From Aeromonas veronii (GTDB lineage: Bacteria; Pseudomonadota; Gammaproteobacteria; Enterobacterales; Aeromonadaceae), in the NCBI GenBank assembly GCA_041319085.1, contig CP101033.1, positions 2,320,501 through 2,384,500 on the forward strand: a stretch of DNA of 64,000 nt. The letters are read 5' to 3'. A program made the position numbers and the translations under genes. Numbering within the stretch: position 1 is the stretch's first letter; each line of letters begins with the position of its first letter. The notes below the pieces were generated by a model. It was not told where the DNA came from. It saw only the letters and a list, made by a program, of their open reading frames with translations, and did no database searches. Below are positions 27,434-40,800 of this stretch, piece after piece.

Positions 27434-28813
27434 ATGCATCTCACCCAACTCGAACAATGGGCATTCGACCAGTTTGGCCATGCCAATCTCAAGGACCCCA
27501 GACGCACTGAACGTCTCGTCAAACTCGCCACCGCCCTTGCTCAACAACCCGGAGATTGCGTGTCACAACTTCCCCTCTCACCCGCCGACATGGAAGGCTC
27601 ATATCGCTTTATTCGCAACCACCATGTCAATGCCGATGCCATTGCTGATGCAGGCTTTGCCACCACCGCAGCCCTAGCCAGGGACTACGACCTGTTGCTG
27701 GCACTGGAAGATACCACGGCCCTGACCTTCAACCATGCCAGCGTCCATGATGAGCTGGGGCACACCAATCAAGGCAGTAGTCGCGCTCTGCTGGCTCACT
27801 CCGTCTTGTTGTTTGCTCCGCATAAATCGCAGGTGGTCGGCATGATTGCACAGCGTATCTGGACCCGTGATGTCAGCAAGCGGGGAGAGAGCCACCGGCA
27901 TGCCACCCGGCCTTACAAGGAGAAAGAGAGTCGCAAGTGGGAGGAGGCATCCGTGGCCTTTGCCGCCCGTCTCGGCACTCAGATGGCCAACGTTATCTCG
28001 GTCTGTGACCGGGAAGCGGATATCTACGAATATCTGCATTACAAGCAGAGCAACCAACAACGCTTTGTGGTGCGCTCGATGCAAAGTCGCTGTATCGAAG
28101 AGCATGACCACAAGCTCTACGACTATGCCCGGCAGTGCCACTCTGCCGGCACCAAGGTCGTCAAAATACCGCAGCGGGGCGGCAGAAAAGCCAGAGAGGC
28201 CGTGCTCGACATCAAGTTTACCAAAGTCACCCTAAAGGCTCCGGCCAACAAGCGTAACGAGCCGGATATCCCGCTCTACTACGTGGGATGCATTGAGCAG
28301 GGCGATGCCTCTGACCGGCTGGAGTGGCACCTGCTGACTAGTGAAGCCGTGACCGACGATGCACAGGCCCGCAAGGTTATCGGCTATTACGAGCGGCGCT
28401 GGCTTATCGAGGATTATCACAAGGTCTGGAAGAGTGCCGGCACTCGGGTAGAAACCTTAAGGATGCAGAGCATGGATAACCTGAAGCGGATGTGCGTCAT
28501 CTTGTCGTTTATCGCGGTGCGTCTGTTGCAATTGAGGTTTATCAACGAGGAGTCATCGGCACAGAATCAAAGCTGCGAAACGGTGATAGGCCCGACGGGG
28601 TGGAAGCTGCTTTGGCGAAAGGTAGAGAAAACGCCGTTGCCAACCAAGGTGCCGGATATGAGATGGGCGTACCGGAGCCTGGCCAAGCTGGGGGGCTGGA
28701 AGGACACTAAACGAACGGGGCGGGCTTCAATAGCGGCATTATGGGAGGGCTGGTTTCGACTCCAGACCCTCCTGGAAGGCTACGAACTGGCGCAGTCTCT
28801 TGAGCACCAATAG
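27434..28813 (+). CDS. IS50-type DDE transposase
   Basis: 459 residues, similar along its length to Tn5 transposase (476). The N-terminal DNA-binding part has LKDPRRTERLVKLATALA and MEGSYRFIRN. The catalytic triad is visible: Asp93 in LALEDTTALTF, Asp in VISVCDREADIYEY, and Glu in the YREK motif YERRWLIEDYHKVWK. The C-terminal part LAKLGGWKDTKRTGRASIAALWEGW matches the family. No frameshift or internal stop. I see no clear second start for an inhibitor protein, but M37-type internal starts of Tn5 Inh cannot be excluded. Confidence 0.93.
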   Translation: MHLTQLEQWAFDQFGHANLKDPRRTERLVKLATALAQQPGDCVSQLPLSPADMEGSYRFIRNHHVNADAIADAGFATTAALARDYDLLLALEDTTALTFNHASVHDELGHTNQGSSRALLAHSVLLFAPHKSQVVGMIAQRIWTRDVSKRGESHRHATRPYKEKESRKWEEASVAFAARLGTQMANVISVCDREADIYEYLHYKQSNQQRFVVRSMQSRCIEEHDHKLYDYARQCHSAGTKVVKIPQRGGRKAREAVLDIKFTKVTLKAPANKRNEPDIPLYYVGCIEQGDASDRLEWHLLTSEAVTDDAQARKVIGYYERRWLIEDYHKVWKSAGTRVETLRMQSMDNLKRMCVILSFIAVRLLQLRFINEESSAQNQSCETVIGPTGWKLLWRKVEKTPLPTKVPDMRWAYRSLAKLGGWKDTKRTGRASIAALWEGWFRLQTLLEGYELAQSLEHQ

Positions 28814-31800
28814 TTGTGATCAAGAGACAGGATAACGGCCCCCTGCAAGACATGGAGCTCATGCTGGGTCACCGTCAGGTTCGGCATATCCGGCTCAGGG
28901 GTAACCGTGATGGCCACCTGATCGGTATCGCCCTTCGCCCCGCCTGCGCCGCTGTTACCTTGATCTGACGTCGTGACGGTGAGCGTGTCCTGCCCCCAAA
29001 AATCCTTGGCCGGTTCATAGTGCAGGCTGCTTGCCAGCAGCTGGTTGAGATCAGCCAGCGGCCCCACCAGAGTGATCTCGCTGGACCCCGCCCCCTGTAC
29101 CACAACGGCACCGGTCGCCCCCAGCAGGGTCAGCACACCATGCTCGACCCGCAGCACCATGGAGACAGGCGCACTGCCTGCATCCACATCCTTCACGCTG
29201 ACACCGGAGAGCAACAGGGAGCCATCCTCCTTCACCGTCATGCTGCCAGGCAGCTGATTGACTGGGGCATCGTTGACCGGCTGCACCTCGATAGCCACCA
29301 CATCGGTATCGCCGAGCGCGCCACCGCTGCCGCTATTGCCGAGATCATTGGTCACCATAGTCAGCTGATCCTGACCATTGAAGTCCCGCTCACCCTGATA
29401 GGTGACGCCGCCACTCAGCAGTGCATTGAGATCCGCGAGGGCTCCGCTCAACACCAACAATCCGGTGCCATTGCCAACCACGGCCACCCCGCTGCCGGCC
29501 ACCAGATTAAGGGTGCCATGTTCGACCGAGAGGCGCACCTCTATGGGGCTGTTGCCCGCATCCACATCCTTCACCTGCAAACCGTGGATGACGAAGGGTT
29601 GATCTTCCTGCACCACCTGAGGGGTCGTTGGCAAGACGTTAACCGGGGCATCGTTGACCGGCTGCACCTCGATAGCCACCACATCGGTATCGCCGAGCGC
29701 GCCACCACTGCCGCTATTGCCGAGATCATGGGTCACCATAGTCAGCTGATCCTGACCATTGAAGTCCCGCTCACCCTGATAGGTGACACCGCCACTCAGC
29801 AGTGCATTGAGATCCGCGAGGGCTCCGCTCAACACCAACAATCCGGTGCCATTGCCCACCACGGTCACCCCGCTGCCGGCCACCAGATTAAGGGTGCCAT
29901 GTTCGACCGAGAGGCGCACCTCGATGGGGCTGTTGCCCGCATCCACATCCTTCACCTGCAAACCGTTGATGACGAAGGGTTGATCTTCCTGCCCGACCTG
30001 GGACGCCGTCGGCAAGACGTTGATTGGCGCATCGTTGACCGGCTGCACCTCGATAGCCACCACATCGGTATCGCCGAGCGCGCCACCACTGCCGCTATTG
30101 CCGAGATCATTGGTCACCATAGTCAGCTGATCCTGACCATTGAAGTCCCGCTCACCCTGATAGGTGACGCCGCCACTCAGCAGTGCATTGAGATCCGCGA
30201 GGGCTCCGCTCAACACCAACAATCCGGTGCCATTGCCCACCACGGTCACCCCGCTGCCGGCCACCAGATTAAGGGTGCCATGTTCGACCGAGAGGCGCAC
30301 CTCGATGGGGCTGTTGCCCGCATCCACATCCTTCACCTGCAAGCCGTGGATGACGAAGGGTTGATCTTCCTGCGCCACCTGAGGGGTCGTCGGCAAGACG
30401 TTGACCGGGGCATCGTTGACCGGGCTCACATCCACATGGATGGTGCCATTGACCTCGGGGCCAAGGGCGCCGTTGTCAAGACTCTGGGCCCTGATCTTGA
30501 GATCCAGTGCACCGTTGGCATCATTGGTCACCAGCTCGACAGCGCCAAGCTTGCCGCCCTCAGTGATCACCTGCCAGCGACCGCCACCCAGATCAACAAC
30601 CGTCCCCACCACGCCGTTTGGTAAGCGGATTTCGGCGCCATCGGGCACCCCTTCGATGGTTACTCGCACCTGCTCGGGCTTGTTCTCATGCACATTACCC
30701 GCATTGCCGCCGGTTGGTTGGGTATCCCGGGTCTCCAGCCCCAGGTTAAGGGTGATTACCTCCCCCTCGGTGCCGCTCGCCTTAGTGTCAATGTCGGCGA
30801 TGATGGCATCCCCCACCGGGTTGACGGTGACGGTAAAGCTGGCACTGGTTTCGAGCGGAATGGTGAGCCCCTTGTCCAGGGTGAAGGCACTCAGCGACAG
30901 CTCCACGGTGCCGCTGAAGTCCGCCGGCGGGATCAGGGTCAGCTTGGAAAAATCGGTGCCTACGGGGACCTGCCAAACGCCGCTACCATTGTTGACCGCC
31001 GGAGCCGACAGGGTGAAGCCATCCGGCACCCCCTTGATCTGCAGCGCAACGATCTGCTCGGAGCCATCATTGTCTATGAGTGTCGCTCCCAGGCCCGTCA
31101 GATTGACGCGGCCATCCTCGCTCCCTGTGACACTGTGCACCGTGAGCTGGGCTGGATCGTTGACCGGTTTGATCTCAAATTCTGCATGCCTGTTCCAGCT
31201 TGCTTGCGCCGTGCCAGTGGTGGCGGTATCCAGAATATCGACCTGGATATCCAGCGGCACCTTGCCGCTAAAGTGCTCTTTGGGCACAAAGACCAGATCG
31301 TTAAGCGCTGCCACATCGTTGACCACCAAGGTGGTCAGTTGCTGGCTGCCGACCAGGAAATAGCCGTAATTGGGATTGACGGTAATGGTCACCGCCTTCA
31401 CCGTCTCGAGACCACCGTCAGCCACGCTCGGACTGATATCAGCCAGTTTGATCGACAGATCGAGGTGGATGTGGGTATCTTCCAGATTGTCCGGCTGCCC
31501 GTCATGGTTAGTATCCAGTACGGTCAGGATCAGCGCACCGCCGTTCACATCGACCACGGGGGCCACCTCAACCCGTACCGTGCTGCTGTCGACCTTGACG
31601 TCGCCACTGGCGGTATCCGTGTTGACCACCTTCACCTCAATATCGAGCGCGCCGGCAAAGTCCTGCGGCAATCCGAGGGTCAGCCCTTCCAAGCCCGCCA
31701 GTGACGGCAGCACCTTGATGACGTACTCACCGGTCGAGATGTTGTACTCTGCCCCGCTGAGGGTCACGCCCGCCGGCAGCCCCTTGATGACGATGGTCAC

Positions 31801-34800
31801 CTCGTCGCTGGCCTGATCGGCGGTACCGATGTGGATCACCCCCTTTAGCTGGGTGCCGAAATCGACCCGGATATCCTCCTTACCCACCAGTACAGCGTTG
31901 TCGTCGATATCGACGGTAGCCGCCGGCTCCTTGTTAGTCGTCAGAGCCGTCTCGAAGTTCGCCTCTGTAGTGAGGCTCAGCTTGACATGGGCACTGGCAT
32001 CGCCATCGTCGCCACGGTCGATCACCATGGCATCGATGCGGATCGGTGCGACCTTGCCGATAAATCCGTCGGGGGCATGCAGCTTAACGCTGCCGAGGTT
32101 GCCTGCCGGTACTATCCAGCTGCCGTTACCGTTGTTGATGCCTCCGAGCACCACAAACTGATCGCCGACACCGCCGCTTCGCACCGGCAGGTTGATCACT
32201 AAATAGTCGACCTCCTCCACGCTGGAGGGGTCGAGGTTGGTAAAGTGGAAACGCCCTGCCAGATCGATATCGGCACCGCTCTGCCCCACGAGTGCGCCGC
32301 CGGTCTGCACCAGATTGCCATCAGGCTCTACCACAGCCTGGATATCCACATGCAGCTGACCATCAATCACCTTGTTAGCCACCACATTGGAGTCCACATC
32401 CTGCTGAGTCACGGTGACGTGGCTCTGGATGGTGGTATTCCGATCGCTGTCCTCCGGCGCCTTCACCAGCAGTTGGCCCCCTGTGAGCAAGCTGTCAAGC
32501 TGGACAGCCGTCAGGGTGACCTTACCCGCCACCACCGTCAGCTGGCTCTCCACGCTACCTGCGCGCAGCCAGATCTGGTAGCCATCCGCCACCCCGGAGA
32601 GACTCAGCGCCGTGACCTTTTCTACGCCGTCAGCGAGGGTCGGATGCCAGTCCAGCACGGTGAACTGATCTTCCAGGCCATGGCTGGTCTTGTCATAATT
32701 GCCGGCGTCGATCGCGGGCTCCACCTTGATGGTGAGCGGCACCTCGAAGTGCAGGTGATCCCCGTCGTTTTCGGTCACTACCACCTTGGCGATCAGGTTC
32801 AAATCCGCCGTGCTGTTGTGGGGCGGCTGGATCACCAGGTTGCCAAGATCCGACACATCGACCTGATAGGTCGCCTTGCCATTGGCATCGAGTCCGGCAA
32901 AGGTGAGCGTCAGCGCCTTGCCGCTGGCATCGAATACCTCGGCTCCTTCCGGCAGACCACTCAGCACCAGGTTAAGGCTTTCCGAGGTGTCTAACGGGGT
33001 ATCAACCAGTTCACCGGAAACCAGCTTGAAGTTGAGCGGCGCCAGGCCATCTTCAGCAACTGTGATGTTGTAGCCGTTGCCAATGCCATCATGGGTCCAG
33101 TCAGTACCATTGAGGATAAAGTCCGGTCTATCGACCACCCCCACCAAATCCACATGGAGTGTCTGACTGCCGGTCTCCTTCTCGTTGACGACGATGCTCG
33201 TCTGAGCGTTGGCATCGGTCAGAGTAGCCGTGTCTTTCACCACGCCCTTGATGGTGAGATCGAAGTCCAGATTGCTGTTCTTGGGCGGCTGCAGCTTGAG
33301 TTCATTGATGCGATCGTAAGGTACCTCGTAGTAACCCTTCGTTTCCGGAACTGCCACGCCGCCGATCAGCAAGGTTGCACCATCGGGCAAGCCGCTGATG
33401 CGTACATACATCTGCTCGGAGCCGTCGAGTTTGTCACCCAGATGAGCAAGGGAGATCTTGCTGCCCAGATCGAGCAGAGTGTCTTCCTTACCCTGAATAT
33501 CACGAATGGTCAGCTTGGCGTCATCCGCCACCGGATTGACGTTGATCACCAGCTCGATGGGATCGCCAAGCGCCGTCTCTTTCCCTGTCACAACTGGGGT
33601 ATCTTCGGTGCTGATCGGGGTCACAATGAGCTTGATGTCACCGCTGTAATCCTTATCGGGCACCACGGTGATCTTATTGATATCGTCGCCCAATACGGTA
33701 TAGGCGCCGTTAGTACCCGGTTTGATTTCCTGGCCATTGAGGGTCAGCGTGCCCTGGCCCGACGCCCACTTGATCTGGTAGCTCAGGATTTCGGAGCCAT
33801 CGGTGTCGGTGAGGTTGGCCTTCACGTTGAGAGCAATGCCGTTGCTGTCTTCATCGGTACTGTAGTGCTGATGAGTACTGGCATTTTCCCAAACCGGTTT
33901 GTCGGCAATGCCGCGCACCGTGATATCCAGATTGCCGGTCAGCAGAGAGGGTTTGCTCCCCTCGGTGACGCCGACCTGCAACTGGACGGGGAAGCGCAGC
34001 GGGTTGCCGCCATCGTTGTTACTCGAGTAGTCGTGGCTCGGTACGAAGGTGACTCCGGTCAGCTGGAACTTGTCATTGGTATTGGCCACCGCCACCATGG
34101 CCTCTGGCGGCACCTGATACCAGCTCTTGCCCCCCTGGGTGAGGGTGGTGAGTGCAACGCCGTTGTAGTAGAAGGTGCCGTGAGCATTGGCCGGCGCTTG
34201 GATAAGCAATTTTTCGACAAACTCGCCTCGATCGTAGTCGCCGATGTCCAGATTCATGGTGATGGGGATGCCCAGGCCTGGATCTGCCGCGCCAGCATCC
34301 TCGGCACCGGTGACGGCGCTGACGGTGAGCTTGCCCGCCTCGTCCCTTATAGTCAGGGTCAGCAGCCCATCATCGGTGTCTCCATCCCCATCAATAAGGT
34401 GGAATTCAATCTGCTGCACGAGCGTCTTGTTGCTGTGATCGACGCCAGATGTAGCAGTGAAGCTGTAATTACCCTCGGCACTGATCACCAGAGTACCGAT
34501 GACTTGCCCCGTGCCATCGGTGACCGCAATATGGGTGTCACCGCTGGCGGCGATGGGGTGCTCGGTGCCATTGATGGTCACAGATCTGACTACCGCATTA
34601 TCCGCGCCTTCATTCGCCGTCGATAACAGGTCCCCACGGACTCTGCCGCCTTCATTCATTATCTGGCTAACATCCACGGCAAGGGGTACATCATCCTGCA
34701 CGCTCACATGGCCTATCACCTCGGCACTAAGGTCGCCGTCACTGTCCCGCGCCTGTAAGGGCAGCTGGATATCCAGCGGATCCTTGCCTTGGACACTGTG

Positions 34801-37800
34801 ATCCAGATTGCCGGTCAGCTCGAAGGTATATCGGCCACTGACATCCAGCGTCAGTTTGAAGATAACCTTGCCCGCGCTGTCCTTGCCCAGGTAGACCCCT
34901 GGCTGGCTATCGGCGCTGATGATGACCGCCTTGCCCCCCGAGGTGAGCGCGTTGAGGGAGTTGAAGCGGGTAACATCCAGTTGCAGAGCGGCCACCTTGT
35001 CACTGCCAGCTTGAATGACAACATTGCCCACCGCGATTTCACCCGTGCCAGCAGGTGTACTCCCCACATGCTGACCTGTGCTGCCATTGAGATCTGATTC
35101 GTTCACAGTGACGCGGCCGATGGATTTAATCACCGGATCTACCGCATCGGTGATCGCGGCTGTGGTACTGCCGGTGACCACCGAGCCATCGCTGTCGGTC
35201 ACCTTGACCGGCAGGCTCAGGTTGAGGCTGTCGCTCGCCTTATGGTCCAGGTTGGTATGCACTGTCACCTGATAGTCGATCACTGCGCTGGTATGAGCAG
35301 CGATGGTGGCGGGGACGGTGGGGATGGAGACCGTCATCACCACCAGACCGCCACTGGTCACCGCCTGGAAGCTGTGACCATCGGTGCCAACCGCTTTCCA
35401 ACTCAAGCTCTCGCCGTTATGGGTGATGGGCTTGCCGCTGGCGTCCACCACCTGGCCACTCAGGGTCAAGCGCACGTCCACCACCGGATCCGAATCCGCC
35501 TTGATGGTGAGTTGACCGGTGGCATGCTGATCATCGGCGGTCTGGGTGTTGCTGGCACCGTCGAAGCGCCCCTCGTTCACCGTCACCCCGGTCAGGGTGA
35601 GGGTCGGTTTCTCCCCTTCCCCAATCTGGATATTGAGGGTGCCGCGGGTGCTGTCGTTGTTGCCACCCGCCTTGTCGTAGTCGTTGACGATCACCTTGAT
35701 GGGCAGCTCGGTCACGGCGTTGCTGCCCTGATGGAGCCCCTGATAGAGGGTGACCTGATAGTCAAACCCGTTCTTGCCGGCCTGATCGAGGCTACCAATC
35801 AGCTTGACCTCAAACACCTCGACCCGCTGGCCATTGACCTCGACATAGCCCTTGAGCAGCTGACTACCGGGTATGGCGGGATCCCCATCAACCAGCTCGT
35901 ACTGCACCGGTTTACCCAATGCGGTCAGCGCTGGCTGCTGGCTGCCATCGGCAAAGGCCACCTCGACCACCCGATCCGACCCGGCTTGCACATCAAAGTG
36001 ACCGGTATGGTTCAGGCTGTTGCTGCCGGTGAGGTTCCCCTCATCCAGGGTCACGCCGGTGCCCGGGATAAAGCTCGGTGCCTTGCCATCCGCGATGGTG
36101 AGCGGCAGCGTGGTACCGATGCGATCGCCATCCTTGTCGGCCAGGGTGACGGCCAGCGGCAGGTTGAGGGATTCGCTCCCCTTATGATCCAGCTCACCGC
36201 TCAGGGTGACCTTGGCGGTGACGCTCCAGTTGCCGTTGTTGTCGACCAAACTCAGTTCGCCGCGCAGCACCACCTGCCCACCGGCGGTCCCGACCAACTG
36301 GCCGGTTGCGAGATCAACGGCGAAAGTGACCGGGTTACCGTGACTGGTGAGTCCGGTCAGGGTGCTCTGGATTGCGGCGATGTCAAAGCCAAGAGAGTGG
36401 GGGTCGAGGGCATCGCTGCCGTGCGCGACCGAGAAGCTCATGGTGCTGACGCCAGCCGCCTCCCCTTGTGCCATCTCGGTCATCGTAGTGCCGGTCACGG
36501 CGGAGAGGGTCGGATTGGCGCCATCCCCCACCGCCACAGTGATGGTTGAGGAGACCTTGTCGCCATCGCTGTCGAGCAGGGTAAAGCCCGCCTTGAGCAG
36601 GCTGTCGGCACTGCCCTGATCCAGCGGCTGATGCAGGGTGAAGCTGTATTTACCATCGTTGCCGAGGGTCAGCTCAAACACCAGTTTGCCATCTGGGGTG
36701 CGCCCTTCGATCAGGTGATCGGCCACCGTGAGGGTCACGGCCTGTTTGCCCGAGGTGAACCCTTGCAGCCCCGGCTGGCTGGCATCGAAGGTGATGCTGG
36801 CCAGCGGATCGCTGCCCGTGGTGATGGCCAGATCACCGTTAAGGGTCTGGCCCTGCTGCCAGTTGCTGTCTTCCGTGAGCGTCAGGGAGACAGGATCTAC
36901 CTGCGGCAAGGCGCCATCGGTGATGGCGATATTGAGGGTGCCGAGATTGCTCTGGTCGCCGTCAAAGTCGCTGCCCACGACCTGCAGCCCGAGGTTGACG
37001 CTGTTGGTGTTAACCGGTTGGTCCAGCACGCCATCGAGCTTCACATGGTACTGGCCATCGAGATCCAGGGTCACGGTCAGGATGGGCTTGTTGCCCGCAT
37101 CCAGCAGGGTGATTACGTTGCCATTGACCTGATAGTGGGTCGGCTGACCGCCGCTGGTGAGGCCGTGTAGGCCGGGCTGATTGGCCTCGAAATTGAGGGA
37201 GACCAGACGATCGCTGCCCACATTGACCGGCAACTGACCGTCCAGGCTCTGGCTGGCACCACCCTCCTGCAAAGTCACTCCTGCATCAATACCGAGCTTC
37301 GGATCTACCGCATCGGTGATCGCGGCTGTGGTACTGCCGGTGACCACCGAGCCATCGCTGTCGGTCACCTTGACCGGCAGGCTCAGGTTGAGGCTGTCGC
37401 TCACCTTATGGTCCAGGTTGGTATGCACCGTCACCTGATAGTCAATCTCTGCGCTGGTATGGGCTTCGATGCGACCCGGCACGCTCGGCAGGGTCACCGT
37501 CATGACCACCAAACCGCCACTGGTAACTGCCTGGAAGCTGTGACCATCGGTGCCAACCGCTTTCCAGGTCAGGGTTTCGCCGTTATGGGTGATGGCCTTG
37601 CCGCTGGCGTCCAGCACCTGGCCACTCAGGGTCAAGCGCACGTCCACCACCGGATCCGAATCCGCCTTGATGGTGAGTTGACCGGTGGCATGCTGATCAT
37701 CGGCGGTCTGGGTGTTGCTGGCACCGTCGAAGCGCCCCTCATTCACCGTCACTCCGGTCAGGGTGAGGGTCGGTTTCTCCCCTTCCCCAATCTGGATATT

Positions 37801-40800
37801 GAGGGTGCCGCGGGTGCTGTCGTTGTTGCCACCCGCCTTGTCGTAATCGTTGACGATCACCTTGATGGGCAGCTCGGTCACGGCGTTGCTGCCCTGATGG
37901 AGCCCCTGATAGAGGGTGACCTGATAGTCAAACCCGTTCTTGCCGGCCTGATCGAGGCTACCAATCAGCTTGACCTCAAACACCTCGACCCGCTGGCCAT
38001 TGACCTCGACATAGCCCTTGAGCAGCTGACTACCGGGTATGGCGGGATCCCCATCAACCAGCTCGTACTGCACCGGTTTACCCAATGCGGTCAGCGCTGG
38101 CTGCTGGCTGCCATCGGCAAAGGCCACCTCGACCACCCGATCCGACCCGGCTTGCACATCAAAGTGACCGGTATGGTTCAGGCTGTTGCTGCCGGTGAGG
38201 TTCCCCTCATCCAGGGTCACGCCGGTGCCCGGGATAAAGCTCGGTGCCTTGCCATCCGCGATGGTGAGCGGCAGCGTGGTACCGATGCGATCGCCATCCT
38301 TGTCGGCCAGGGTGACGGCCAGCGGCAGGTTGAGGGATTCGCTCCCCTTATGATCCAGCTCACCGCTCAGGGTGACCTTGGCGGTCACGCTCCAGTTGCC
38401 GCTGTTGTCGACCAGACTCAGTTCGCCGCGCAGCACCACCTGCCCACCGGCGGTCCCGACCAACTGGCCGTTGGCATCGAGGGAGAAAGTGACCGGATTA
38501 CCGTGGCTGGTGAGTCCGGTCAGGGTGCTCTGAATGGCGGCGATGTCAAAGCCAAGAGAGTGGGGGTCGAGGGCATCGCTGCCGTGCGCGACCGAGAAGC
38601 TCATGGTGCTGACGCCAGCCGCCTCCCCTTGTGCCATCTCGGTCATCGTAGTACCGGTCACGGCGGAGAGGGTCGGATTGGCGCCATCCCCCACCGCCAC
38701 AGTGATGGTTGAGGAGACCTTGTCGCCATCGCTGTCGAGCAGGGTAAAGCCCGCCTTGAGCAGGCTGTCGGCACTGCCCTGATCCAGCGGCTGATGCAGG
38801 GTGAAGCTGTATTTACCATCGTTGCCGAGGGTCAGCTCAAACACCAGTTTGCCATCGGGGGTGCGCCCTTCGATCAGGTGATCGGCCACCGTGAGGGTCA
38901 CGGCCTGTTTGCCCGAGGTGAACCCTTGCAGCCCCGGCTGGCTGGCATCGAAGGTGATGCTGGCCAGCGGATCGCTGCCCGTGGTGATGGCCAGATCACC
39001 GTTAAGGGTCTGGCCCTGCTGCCAGTTGCTGTCTTCCGTGAGCGTCAGGGAGACAGGATAAACCTGCGGCAAGGCACCATCGGTAATGGTGATATTGAGG
39101 GTGCCGAGATTGCTCTGGTCACCGTCAAAATCTGAGCCCTGTACCTTCAGGCCAAGGTTGAGGCTGTTGGTCGCTACTGGTTCGTCAAACACACCGGTCA
39201 GGGAGACGCTGTATTTGCCATCCAGCCCGGTGGTAACGGTGAGGATTGCCTTCCCCTGCCAATCCTTGACGATCAGCTGGTTGTCTTGAACCTCATAGGT
39301 CGTCGCCTTGCCCTGGCTGGTGAGCCCCGCCAACGCCGGTTGGTTGGCCTCAAAGTTGAGGGAAACCAAGCGGTCGCTACCTACGGTGACAGCCACCTGA
39401 CCATCCACCGTTTGGGATGGGCCTTCCGTCAGGGCAATACCCGGGTCATTACCAATAACCGGATCTGCGCCATCACGCAGGGTAATCACCACCGCAGCCT
39501 GGGTCTTGTCACCATCAATATCGCGCGCTTCGACCTGCAGATTGAGTGAGATAACATCAATATCATTGATGTTGTGATCGAGCGGAGCGCTCAGATGCAC
39601 GGCCATCTCACCGTCCACATCCAGGCCGTTGGCATTGCCAGTGAGCGTGACGTTGAGCACCACGACCCGCTTGCCTTGCGCATCCTCGTAAAAGCCGACC
39701 AGTTGGCGCGCACCATCAAATTCAAATGTGAGCTTGTGACCATCGCTGCTGAGCTCAAGACCATTGAGACGGGCCAAGGTATCGCTCTGCTCACTGAACA
39801 TCACACTGCTAGGCAAGAGCGGATCAGCATTGTGACCGATCACAAAGTGATGAGTGCTCACCACATCGTCCAAGTTGCCGAACGCATCTTCGGTCAGATC
39901 TGCCTCGGGCATAGGGAAAGGCGCCGGGGTGCTGTCGACCAGTTGCAGTGACAGGCTGGCCTTAACCAGATCGCCGTCGTTGTCGCGGTATTCGAGCGCA
40001 AACGGCAACGTCATGGCGCCGTTGGTGTGATCGAGACTCTGCAGCCATTCGATACGATAACTGCCATCGTCAGAAAGCGTCAGGGTAAAGACGGCTTGAC
40101 CACCAGCTGTGGCGGTCAGCACGTGGTTATCACTGCTCACGCTATAGCTAAGTCGCTCGCCATGGCTCTGCAGCCCCAGTTGCTCAAGGCTGCTTTGACT
40201 GGCGCCAAAGGCCACCTGCAGATTGCCATCCACCCCAGCACCAGTATTGAGTGAACCGGTGGCAACGACTACCCCTTGCGCCAGTTCGGATTCGGTGAGC
40301 GTCAGGGTCTCGCTCTGACCGATCAGCGGCGCCCCATCGCTGGCACTGTTGCCCGCCAGATCGGTAACGCTGGCACGCACTTCAAAGGATTGATTGATAC
40401 CGGAGAGATCAAGACCTGATACCTGCCAGCGGCCATCGGCTCCTACCAGCGCCGAGGTGGTCAGCAGCGGCTGGCCATTACTGTCGACCAGAGTGATGGT
40501 GACGCTCTGACCCGCTTCCACATTGCTGGTGGCGCCGCTCAGAGTCGCGCTGCTGTTGCCAAACAGGGCAGTGGTATCGAGATCATCGATATCGATAAAG
40601 GCCCGGGTATCGACATTGATAACAAGGGTATCGCTGGCGCGGTTGCCGGCAATATCCACAGAATTGACCTGAAACTGGTACTGGCCATCGGCCAGGGTCT
40701 GCGGCAGCTGATATTGCCAGTTGCCGGCGGCATCCACCGTCAGAACGGTGAGCAGGCTGCCGCCAAGGCTCAGGGTCACGGTGGCGCCAGGCTCCCCCTT

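Larger units (their letters stand above)
27330..28830 (+). mobile_element. IS50-like insertion sequence (IS4 family)
   Basis: 1,501 bp with a transposase reading plus. The left end starts CTGTCTCTTATACACA, matching the Tn5 outer/mosaic end. The right end, read inward, is CTGTCTCTTGATCACAA, matching the IS50 inner end and including a GATC Dam site. A perfect 9-bp target duplication flanks it. It sits in the adhesin gene in opposite orientation. The complete ends and intact transposase suggest a recent, potentially active insertion. Confidence 0.95.

Noticed and set aside
29020..30624. Plus-strand frames of several hundred codons opposite the adhesin
   Set aside because: They are antisense shadows of the repetitive high-GC adhesin and repeat with its 381-bp and 2.16-kb periods.
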